From Hormiphora californensis (Eukaryota; Ctenophora; Tentaculata; Cydippida; Pleurobrachiidae), in contig CM035355.1 of the NCBI GenBank assembly GCA_020137815.1, positions 7,688,091 through 7,752,090 of the forward strand: 64,000 bases of DNA, in the 5' to 3' direction. The notes beneath the pieces were generated by a model. The model saw only the letters and a program-made list of their open reading frames with translations, was not told the DNA's origin and did no database searches. Shown here one piece after another: positions 1 to 11,700 of the stretch; the first letter of the stretch is position 1, and each line of letters opens with the position of its first letter. Position numbers and translations under genes: made by a program.

Positions 1-1850
1 TTTCCTTTTTTTTTTTAAAAATGTTTTTCTCTGTATCATTCTCCCTCTCTCTCTCCCTTTTTCTCTTTTTTCCGTCGAAAACCCGAAGTTCCTTCAATGA
101 AAATCAAAAAAAAAAATTTTTTAGAACACTCCCAATTTTTTTTTCTCAGTGTCTCTCTTTCTTTTCTCTCTCCTCTTTTTTTGTTCCTCCAAAAAAATTT
201 TGAGCAGGAAAAAAAGGGGGTTTTTGTTAAATTCAGGTTTAAAAACCCTCGATTTCAGTTGGGGCTTCAGGGAGCATCTTGGTTTTACTGTGGCCCTAAA
301 AGTGACTCCCCTTTCTGATCACCCAAAAGACGGGGCACCCACCCAAAACCCAAGGTATAGTGTACCCCCTTTTTCCCTTTTCTATCAGTAGCATTTTTTT
401 ATCCATCTAGTTTTCTTACAATACTATCGAAAGTCGAAAAAATACATTTTACGAGCTCACATTTTACCCCACATTGCTTGGTAACCGGTTGACTACACCA
501 AAAAAAATTTCAGATTAAATGCAGATCGATCATACTAAAAGGGCCAGCGGTGAAACGACCTGCCGTTTAGTACAGTCCCCGGGTGATCGGAGAGGCGGCT
601 CAAAAAAAAAAGACAGGGTTTTTTTTAAAAATGAAGAAAAAGAGAATTATGAATTAGAATGAGAGGGAGAAGGGGGAAAAAAAAGAAAAGGGGAAGGGGG
701 AGAGAGAAGAGAAAAAGAAAGGGGGGAAAACCCAGGGGGAAAAAGGGGGGGGGGAAAAAGGGGGAAAGGGGGGGGGGGGGGGGGGGGGTTTGGGGGGGAA
801 AGGGGGGGGGAGGGGGGGGGGTTTCCCAAAAACATTTGTTTTTTTTGGGAAAAACAACCAAAAAAAAAAAAAAAAAGGGGTTCCCTTTAGATTTTTTCTT
901 CAGGAGGGCCGGGGCAAATGGGGAAGTGGCGGGGGGGTGGGTGAATTTAAAACTTGCGGAGGGGGGGGGATTTTGGGAGGGAGCCTTTTAAGGGAAGAAT
1001 GGGAGAGAGGAGGGAAGCTGGAAAAGACAATAAAAAGGGGTGAGGAGGGAGAAAAATAAAACAACTTGGGGAAAGGACCAAAGGTACTTAATATTTGTTT
1101 TTCTCTACACAAAACAACACCTCCTCAATCTCCCTTTCTAGATCTTCCTTTTTAGCTCTAATAAATTGGGATTTTTCCCCCGGTAGAACCCTTATTTTCT
1201 TTTGGGTGGGGGGTTTTTGGAGGGGAGGGGTTTTTCTTGAAGAAAAATTTGGGGAGACTGAAAAAGGGGAACTGTCGTGACAGCATAAATTTTTTTAAAC
1301 ATGGAAAGTTGGGGGGGGTTTCCCCCATCTGGCCCCCTTTGGGGGAAGGGGGAAAAATTTTCAAAACAAAAGGCACCAAAACCGTTCAAAGTATATGTCT
1401 CCCCCTCATTTTTTTTTTTTTTTTCTATCTCTCGGGGTAGTGGGTTTTCCCCGGTTTCCCCATGCCCAAAGGGAAACCCACCCCTTTCGCAGTAGAACAA
1501 CCAAAAAATGGGATTTTGGAAAAGGGGCCCTGGGTTTTTTTAAAAATCTGTTTTTTCCCTATGGCCAACATACCCCCCCCCATTTCCCCTTCTGGGGGGG
1601 GGGGGGTTGCTTTGAATTGGTAGCATAAAAAAGGGTTTCCGGTTTGAAACTCCCTTCCTTCCCCCCATTCCCCACCTGTTTTTTGGGTCTGGGTTCCCTT
1701 TGCAAAAAGAATTGTCGTCCAACAATGGGGAAAGGTTTGGGGGTTTTTTTAAGTTAAGAACCCGGCCTTTGGGGGGTGGAGGGGAAATTTGAGAGTAAGG
1801 GGGGAAAATAACTCCCACAAAAAAACAAAATGTTTGTGTTAGGGTAACCA
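1..1850. other. Corrupted duplicate of the 6620-8690 segment (probable assembly artefact)
   Basis: This stretch follows the order of bases 6620-8690 in the same orientation, but most non-repetitive runs have decayed into homopolymers of A, G, C or T. Anchors visible in both include AGAACACTCC, GGGAGCATCTTGGTTT, ACTGTGGCCCTAAAAGTGA, GGGCCAGCGGTGAA, ATTGTCGTCCAA and GTTAGGGT. It therefore holds unreadable ghost copies of two GTPBP2-like exons and of the 3' exons of the SLC22-like gene. No open frame here deserves a gene call. Biological decay would not convert sequence preferentially into homopolymers, so a low-quality read tail left in the assembly is the likelier source. Confidence 0.8.
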
Positions 1851-3248
1851 GTAAAGAAGGGGCCCCAAAAGGGGAAAAGTTGGGGTTTTAATTGTTGCTA
1901 AAAAAGATAAAAAAAAACAAGGGCCCTTTTATTTGGGGCCATGGCCCGAAAATTTTGAAATAAAATAAATAAAAAATTGATTTTTGAGAAAAGGAAAAAA
2001 GGGGTTTCCCCCTATACAAGAAGAAATATATGTCAAGAGATATTTATAAGCTCCCTACTTAGTATACTCGTCTCGTACATAATATAAATGCTAGGGACGC
2101 TAGAGTTCGGTAAACTGGCATGGACCCAATACGCATGTATCATGAGAGGGAGAGACAGAACTGTAATTTGAAAGGGAGGAAGGATGGTATCCCCCCCATC
2201 TAACTCTTATTTCTATAGAATTGAACACAGAAATTAGATTGGACTACACTATATATCTGTATCACGTACAAAACTTTGTGAGTGAAATCACGTACTGTAA
2301 CACGCAACTGAATCAAGAAGCAGATATGTATCGGAAGAAAAGGGCCGGCTCTTTTATTTGATCTATAGGAATTGGTATAGTCATTGGTTTTCCACAGAAT
2401 GCCTTGGGGAATGCCTTTTGGGCATGTGATTTAAAGAAAGGCAAGATATTAATCGAATCAGGTACAGGTATGGCAATGACACGTGAAAAACAACACACCC
2501 TCATTATAGTCATTATTATGGTTGGTCGTATATTAGCTAACGAGGGCATTGGGCGCTATAATTATACACAGTTGTCAGTTACAGCGTGAGTGAAGAGTAA
2601 TCATAGAGTTAGGATATATCGGGATATGTGTGGCAACAAAAACCAATTAAAAGAGAAAGGAGAAAGAATAACAGAGAGAAATATGGGATACCTCACAAGG
2701 GGCCTCACAAGTTATATAATTTATGGGATACTAAACCCCACAAGTTATATTATTTACGCATCACATCTATCATATTGGGCAGCAGCCAACAAAGGAACAC
2801 TATAACCCGACAACAATTACACCGCATAATATCATGTTACACAATATTATCCGGTTTCTAGGTAATATTTATGTATGTAATGGTCCATTATACCGTATAC
2901 TAATTACTTATATACTCATGTACCATTATTCTGTGTGTCACTGGCAAGATCACCATCACATGACACACATGACACATGTATGTTAATGTCGAAGCAAACA
3001 ACGGTCGACGAAACTCAAAAGTGAGCCCACGCATTCTGCTTAGAACAATGAATTTATCACACATGCCTTTGTTTTTATTGCTATCCTTCTATTCTGGCTG
3101 AGTAGTAATAAACGGAATGTAACATTAATTAAGTCACGTAAATTTTCCCACAAAAGAAACTAAAAAGCAAATTGGAATTAGTTCACGAAATTTTATGATA
3201 ATGTTCAATGACATGAACTTCTACCCCAACTAACCGATACCATTTCAG
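1851..3248. other. No recognisable gene; unassigned ORF pair near 2313-2589
   Basis: Sequence quality recovers around 2000. Overlapping opposite-strand frames of 78 codons (- strand, 2313-2549) and 61 codons (+ strand, 2404-2589) are open here, but neither resembles a family I know and neither has clear splice sites. The N-terminal exons of the GTPBP2-like gene should lie upstream of 3249; I could not find them in this stretch. Confidence 0.4.
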
Positions 3249-4513
3249 TGGACCGATCTGAGGATAGCAATGCTTGGAAATGTGGATGCAGGGAAGAGTA
3301 CGCTGTGTGGGGTCCTAACCCACGGGGAGCTGGACAATGGGTCGGGAAAGGCACGGTTGAACCTATTCAGGCATCTTCATGAGATTCAAAGTGGGCATAC
3401 CTCTTGTATTAGTAGGGAGATACTGGGGTTCAACAAACACGGGACGGTAAGTTGCATTAGCAAAGCAATGAATTGTAGGAGTGAGTTAGAGAGAATTTAA
3501 ACTGGGCTATTTTGCCCAAATATTCATCCTAACAAACTCACTCTTATATATTGATTTATTTAATTATTTATTTTCAGATGTTTAACTATGAAAACCACAG
3601 TATTGAGAGTATCCTGGACAATTCTTCAAAGATCATTACCTTTATAGATCTGGCGGGTAGCCAGAAATATCTCAAAACGACCCTATTCGGACTAACTGGA
3701 CACTGTCCCGATTATGCTGCCTTAGTTGTTAACTCAAAGCAGGGATTGGGTAAGTAACAGGAACCGACCGAATCAGGAAATACTGGTCCCTGATTGGCTG
3801 ATAACCAGTCACGTGACCTAAATAACGAGCTCTGATTGGTTGTTTACTTGTGTCGGTCGGTTCCTGGTAAGTAATACAATAACACGTACATGATTTCCCT
3901 TTACTTGCTCTATACCGCCAACCTCTCTCTCTCGCCGCACCCCACGAAAAATGAACATAATATAATAACTAAAAGTGTACAGAGGGATGGAAGGGAGGCC
4001 GAGGGATTGTATGTTGCCCCTAGCAACAACTATGATCATGTACACTATATATGTGTTGCATACATAATAATTTAGATGGAGATAGAGAGTAATTGAAACT
4101 TATGAATAGAACATTCTTGTCCGAAATACGGCCGTCTTCCTAACAAATACAGAATATGAAATTTGAGTCGAAAGAATATGTGGGACATGGTTGGCATATA
4201 TATATTCACTGACCTAACAGGTTCAACCAGTATGGCAGGCTTAACAACTCTCTCTTCACATTAGCACTTGCTATGTGGATCTTAGTCAGAACTTTATGAA
4301 ATCACGTACTAAGAGGGAGAGGGAGAGTATTTAAAGATAGAGAGAGTTCAGACATAAAGAGTATTCAGAGATTGTACAAAATATAATATACAGCAAAATG
4401 GAATATAATAGCAAGGAAAGCTTCACTAATGTAGTAGTAGTTTGACCAAAAATCGACCGTTCTAGATGGCTATCAGAAGAAGTGAGAGATGTAAAGAACA
4501 CGCATAAAATATA

Positions 4514-4582
<69 letters not shown>

Positions 4583-5751
4583 CTCTCCTCCACTCCTCTC
4601 TTCTCTCTCCTCTCTCCTCTCTCTCTTCTCTCCCTCTCTCCTGTCTCTCTCCCCCTCTCCCTCTCTCCCCACTCTCTTCTCTCTTTCCCCCCCTTTTTTA
4701 CTGCTTCTAACCCTTTCCTCCTCCCACTCCGCCCCCTTTTCCTATCTCTTCTCGTTCTTCCGTCTCTCTTTTCCCTTGTCGGTCAAAGTCCGGGTTCCCC
4801 TCCAAGATTCCCCGCGGCCTCCCCTTTAAGTTTCTATCCTTTTTTCTGATCAATCCACTCTTGGGGCATCGTCCAGACTCACCTCTCTAACTCTCTGTTG
4901 AATGGGGGCCTTCTGGGTTGACAAGCTAATTTTATTCCGGCTCAATCTCCCCCCAAAACAGTGCCTTCTTATACACTACAAAGACCTCGCTCGAGAAAGG
5001 GGGCTAAAAATAAATTAGGGCCCCCCCGGGGAGGGATCCAAGTATCACTTTCGCCAAAACTTGGTCCCAGGAACAACAACAAACCCCCGGGACTTTAAAG
5101 TCATCTCACAACTGGTCGAGTGTGGGGAAAACCTCGGTCTCTGGAATCGCCCTTTCGAACCTGTAACTCTCAAATTCAAATTTCCCGACAATTAGGCCGA
5201 TCAACCCGATTCTCTTCCACACCCCCTTTGTCACTGGGCCCTTTCTTGGGTTTTTTATCTCCCCTTTCTTCCCCCCCCTGTTTTAAAATAACCTCCCCCA
5301 TCCATTTTTCTTTTTTCCTCTCCTCCCCAAGGAAATTCCACCCCACCCCCTTCCTTTTTTCCTCTTGGGGCCCCCTCCCCTTTTAGTTTCCCAATTGAGC
5401 CACCTTGGCGCCTTTTCCCGGCTCGATCTTCCCCTGACATTGGGGGGTTTTTCGCGTTTTTTTCCCAAATCCCTTTAAATTTTTTGGGCCTTTTTCCCTC
5501 CCCCCCTTTTTTTCATTCCACCCCCCAAAAACCCCCCCCCCTTTTTTTTTTTTCCCCCCCCCCTTTTTCGCTTTCTTTTTAAAAAATGCCTCTTTCTTTT
5601 GGGGCCCCCCCCCAACCCCCCCTAAAGGGGGGTCTGTTTTGCCCCCCCCCCCCCCCCGGGGGGGGGCCCCCCTCCCCCCCCCTCGTCCCTTTCATCCGGG
5701 GCCCCCCGGGGGGCCCCCCCCCTTTTGTCCAAGGGGGGGCCCCCCCCCCCC

Positions 5752-5783
<32 letters not shown>

Positions 5784-8700
5784 TTCCCACCTTTTCCCTT
5801 TTCTTTCCTCCACTACCCGTTTTTTTTTCCCCCCCCCCCCCCACCCTAAAACCCCCCCCCTTCCATTCCCCCCTCTTTTTTTCCTTCCCCTTTTCCCCCC
5901 TTCCCCCTTTCCCCCCAATCCCGGGCCCCCCCCCCTTTTCCCCCCCGTCTCCTCTCTTCCCCCAAAAACCCCCCCTTTTTTCCCCTTGACCCAAAGGAAA
6001 CTTTTTTAACGGGAAAAATTTTCCCCCCCCCCCCTTTTTTTTCTAAAAGGGCCCCCCCCCTCCTCTTTTTTCTCTCTTCTCCTCCAATTTTTGCCCCCTT
6101 GTTTTTTTAAGGGTTGTTTTCCCGGGGTTTTCTCTTCCCCCCCCCCCTTTTCCCCCTTTTCCTGAAAAAATTTTTTTCCCAGGTTTTTCCCCCCCCCCCC
6201 CTTTGTTAAAGGGGGGGGGTTTTTTGGGGGGAAAAAAAATTTTTTGAAAAATTTTTTCCCCCCAAAAGTAAAAATTCGGGAGGGGGCCCCCAAAAAAAAG
6301 GGAAACGGGTTTTTTTTAAAAATTTTTTGGCCCAAAAAAAAATTTTTTTTTTCCCGAAATAAAAAAATTCCGAAAAACCGGGGGGAAAAAAAACCCCTCC
6401 CCAAAAGAAAAATGGGCTGAGGGGAAACCCAAAAAAAACCCAAAAGGGTTGGGGAGGGGGGGTTAAAAAAAAAAGTAAAAAAAGTTTGGGGGGGGTGAAA
6501 ACCCCAAAAAAAAAGGGGAAAAAAAGGGGGGTTTAAAAAAAAATTGGAAAAAAAGGGGGGGAGGGGGAAAGCCCAAAAGGGTAGGGGGGGGGAAAAAAAA
6601 AAAAGGGGGTGGGCTTCTACTCTCCTCTCTTTCTCTATCTATTTCCCTCCGTCTCTTTTCTGTCGAATCTGAAGCTCGACTTCAATGAAATCTAATAAAG
6701 ATTTCTAGAACACTCCACACTTTTGTTCTCAGTAGTCTCTCTTTCTTTTCTCTCTCCTCTGTATCTGTATCACGTACAAAAAAACTTCTGAGCAGAGAAA
6801 GGAGGGGGACTGAAAAAGTAAATCCAGGATGTTACACCCTCGTGTTTCAGTTGGGACATTCAGGGAGCATCTTGGTTTGACTGTGGCCCTAAAAGTGATA
6901 TCCTTTGTGTGTATCACCAAGACTGACGAAACATCCAGCACCCAAATCCGAAGGTATAGTGCACCCTTCTGCTTATGACTTATCTATCAGATAGCACTTT
7001 ATCGGATCACAGTGAAAGCTTGAAAATACTACTCGAAACAACACATTTGAACGAGCTCACAGTTGACATTGCTATGGTAACCGGCTGACTACACTCAAAA
7101 TTAATCTCAGATGTAAGATGCAGATCGAGTCGATACTAAAAGGGCCAGCGGTGAAGCGACCTGCACTGTTAGTACAGTCCCCGGCTGATGCGGAGAGAGC
7201 GGCTCAAAAAATCAAGACGAGGTATGTTGTAAAGTGAGAGAAAGAGAGAATTAGGATTAGAGTGAGAGAGTTATAGTCAACCCCCATTGATTAGAATGAG
7301 AGAGATAGTAAGATAGATCTAATACTACAAATTAAAAACAACAGAAGTTAGTTTTGTGACGAAATTCAAATACAAAAACAACATCACATGACAATTCACC
7401 CTACACGGATCTCCTTCTACGACTTCGTTTCGGCTGTCTATTGGAGGGTCTCTGACTAAACGTGGGTAGTGTCGGTGGCGGGTCGGTAGTAATATGACTA
7501 ACATCCTGACTGGTAGTTGGAGGGTCGTCTGCTGTCCAGGGCGAGTCTCTCTCTGAAGGAGAGAATTGGAGAGTTAGTGAGGGTGCCACAACTACTGTAC
7601 TGTTTTGATATCTATCAGCCACTACTACATTTTGTTGAAAGTTTGTTTTGTCCCTTCTCTGATCTGGCGAGTCTCCATGATCTGTGAGGTCTGATACAAC
7701 AACAACAACAAACTCTCTCAAATACACCACATACGGCCATTATTACAGACAAATCTTAACAAGATACGACTTGAATTGAAAAGGCATCACACCCCGGTAC
7801 AAATATTTGTAACACGGTTCCCCTACGCGTGCTCCGACTTAGTTACTCAACAACTCCGACTGGGGGTTACTACGTTATCAATTGAACCAATAGGTACGAG
7901 CTCTAATAAATCACCTGGATTTTCCCCCGCTGTAGTACACCGGTTCATGTGAATCCTTGAGAAGATGGGGGAGTTTAGGAGGGGATGGTTCTCTGGGTTA
8001 TCCGCTGTACATTGACACCACTCTTGATATGGCAGTATCTGAAGCAGAGTTAGTTGTATATGTTAGTGACATGCAATAGATCATTTTAACTCCCACATGG
8101 ACACAAATTGGGGTTTCAAAACCCGATCTGTGCCCCCGTGGAGTAGGGTACAAGAGGGATTTTCAATCTGGATTAGGGCTTACGCTAAACCGATTCACGT
8201 AGTATGTCTCCCTTTCTCACCGTTGGCATATTCTCTATTGTCTCAGGGAGCGGTTGTCCCTTGGTTTCCCGTAGTGCAAAAGAAGCCACCGTCGTCAGTA
8301 GAACTACCAAGATCGTAATGATTAGGAATCCAAGGACAAATGGGGTGTTTTTAAATATCTGCTCCAGTATAGCCAACATACCTCCTGCCGCCATAACTGG
8401 AGGGATGATTATTGTTTAGTTGGTAAACATCAGTGATTTGGAAACGTTCTACTTGTTCCCACAAACAACAAACTGTTTTGTGAAATCTGGCAATTAACCC
8501 CTAGCTAAAATAATTGTCGTCCAATCTGGGAAAGGTGTGTGCCGTACTTGAAGTTAAGAATCCAACGGCTTTGGCCCTGATTGGTGTAGCGAACACCTCC
8601 AGGGAGTAGAGTGAGGAGAAATAGAGGAGTCCAGCAGCGAGGATTAGTGTTGAGATGTTCTGGGTTAGGGTCAACCAGTGAACAGACCAGGGGACTAAAA

Positions 8701-11700
8701 GGAGGAGATGGGATATTAGAGGAAAACTAAAATGAACATGAAAAAAAGAGCATCGTTCGATAAAAGTGGTCTGATAATAATATTTATCCGTACAATTCCC
8801 CGTACTTGCGGTAAGAATGGCAACAGTTAGTAGCAGGAGGTTGATACTGCTAACGGTGGGTCGTCTCCCCCAACCATAGCAAGATACAGCTGCTACAGAT
8901 ACACCCACCAGGAGACATGTTCCAATTATTGCCAGGTTTATCGGCATACTGTTTGGATAGAGAGTTAGATGGGAGATCATACATTTAAAGACAAAACAAT
9001 GATGCTGCGATTTAATTGGGCCGATTGCACGATTATTGGTTTTTGGTTTTCTCGCATACGCTGGGCATACGCTCCAAGAAGAAAATTTAATATCTTGAAT
9101 TACCTGAAGAAGTAGATGGTGAGTGTGTCCAGAATGACAATACTGTACTCTACCACCAGGAAGAAACTCACTATTGTGATCAACAACAGAATTGAAATCA
9201 GGTTTCCTGCAGGAAAAATGGGATGAATAAAAGGAATCATAATCGCTAAAATAATCACATTTCAGAACTGTTCCAAATGCTCGTATCGGGCTGTATCTCA
9301 ATTCTCTGACTCATTATATGTATCTCAATAAGATGATACTCACGTGTCTCAGGCATCTTGAAAAGCTCAATAAGATGATATTCATCATCTTGAGGTTTGG
9401 GTATTTCCTCGTATGAAGGGAGATCCACGTTGTTCCTGTAAGATATCTTACCCAGCATGTACTTAGCTTCTTTCTCCTGGGGCGGGATAATGGTGAACTT
9501 CACTATGAAGTCACTTCACTGTGAAGTCGCTTGAGCGATATCCGACATCCGTCTAATTAATTTGAGGCAGTCAGTGGTTATAGCCATGCAAAGTACACGA
9601 CATTATATATCTAGTTTCGGTTTGCCCGTTTCCCGTTTGACCAATTATGACCCACCTTCTGTTTGACCAGCAACCACCGTAGTGATTCCTCGATACCAAA
9701 GAGATAGGTAAACCAGAGAAGAGCAATAATTAGGACCAGTACCGCCAGTCTGTCACTGTAGTGCTTGAAACAATATGACAGGGCGGACAGGAGGTAAAAA
9801 CCTAGACAGAGGGTGTAGTTAAGTGGTTAACAAAGTGGTTAACAAAGTGATTTAGAAGAGAGCGGTTAACATGAAAATTATAAACTAAGTGATTGAGAGA
9901 TGAGGCTGACATGCCCCACACCAGTGTAAGGTGTTCAACTACTTCTTTTTCAACAAGTACCTACCTGTAGCAAAACAGAGCCAGATCGTAGCAGTAAAGG
10001 CATGCCGGTATTTTATCTTTAACCCTTCAATTATCAGGAGTTTTATGATAACAAAATACCCGAGTGAGAGGCCAGTGAGAAACCTACGGAATAAACGTCA
10101 AAACATTCGGCCATGAGCTGAATCTTTCTTTGGAACAAAAAGAAAACTCAGAATATCAACAATAGATAGCAGCTCCGCCCTCCTAAAATACCTGAACAGC
10201 AGCCACAGATAATAATTGTTCACAAAGATAAGGACTGCAAGAGATGCTCCTTCACAAAACAGGAATATCATCAGGGAGGGTTTCCTGCCTATTAGGTCTG
10301 CCAGGTACCCAGCTATGAAGGAGCCCAGTAACATGCCCAAGAAACTCAACATCATGGGCATCTCCAACCACCAACTGGGGAGGAGGAGGGTCTACTGCAG
10401 ACTGAATATAAAATTGATTGGGAAGATTTGGAAGGTGCTACATATTACTGAAATCAATGAACAGCACAAAATCAGGAAAGAAAAGCAGCTCCCACTGTGC
10501 TAAGGTGGTAGTAACCTGCTGCAACTTACTATGGTTTACATTCTATTTGAAACTTAACAAGTATCGACCCAGCCATATCCACATACTCCCAAACTATATC
10601 AGGGTTATCGTGGCAGACAATTTCAGTGGACAGCCCTCTATACACCTCACATTCATCAGTTTCTGGGTTCACCACACAAATCTAGGAGGAAAGTGTCACT
10701 AGTGTAGTTCTCTTGTTTCCGATATCCTAAGTTTACATCGCTTGGCGCATGCACCCGACCCGGACCCCTCCCTTTCGTATATATACCGCCAGCAACCCCT
10801 GCCAATGTACCCAGCACCCAGTGCCCACCCTCCAATGCAACTCCCACTCCCCGCCCAACTATGTGCTCGTTACCACTCTCCCTACCGTTGGCATGGTACC
10901 CAGTACCCACCCAACCACCTCCCTACCGTTGGCATGGTAGCAGTGATGAATTCTAGGAATACAATGGCTGAGGTAGGGACAGCTGCCAGGGACAACTGTG
11001 CCAGGATGAACGCCTCATTCGTCCCAAATGTGGTTCCAGACCTTCTCAACACATCTTCCATTATCAAACTGGACACAAACGAAAATTGTTAAATTTCTGT
11101 TACAAGGATCCAATTTTGTAACTGGGCAGATTCCAGGACTGATGGCAATTTCCAGTTTGTATCTAGGCTGGGCGTGGGATTGACTCAACAAGTTTCAAGG
11201 GTGTATTTCAAGTGCATGTCGTCTCTGGTCAGTACAAAACTAAATATCCAACAACTCTCACAAAACACACTGTACACTCCCACCGTGCTTACACAATCCT
11301 TGCACAGGGAGGTACTACTCTCTCTCTCGAGCTAAAACCAGGCCTAACCAACATAATATTGGTATTGAGTAGAGCTGTTGTAAACAAAATGTGAAAGCCG
11401 CTCATTCGACACACAGTTCGACACATGAAGAGATCAGACTCTGATCTGAACAATACGAGTGTATAGTAAGAGCATGTGAGAGATTCACCCACGCAGCACT
11501 CCCTATAGTCATGTGACTGATAACATGATATTGTACTCACTGAAGGCCCCAAATGGTCCAAAAACATGCCCTGATGTATCCCAAAATCCCTATTTCTCTG
11601 TTTCTAATCACCCTTCTCACTCAGGACGCCTGTATTCCAAGTGTCTGCTGTGACAGGAGACAATCTACCCCTTCTCCAACACTTCCTGTCCCATCTACAA

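Noticed and set aside
625-1059. Proline-rich and glycine/lysine-rich open frames on both strands
   Set aside because: They translate homopolymer noise in the corrupted block and have no biological composition.
2313-2589. Opposing 78 and 61 codon frames
   Set aside because: No family resemblance, no splice signals; could be chance.
5586-6443. Open frames of 87-145 codons rich in Pro, Phe, Gly and Lys
   Set aside because: They lie in the degraded block 4680-6620, where the base order is unreliable.
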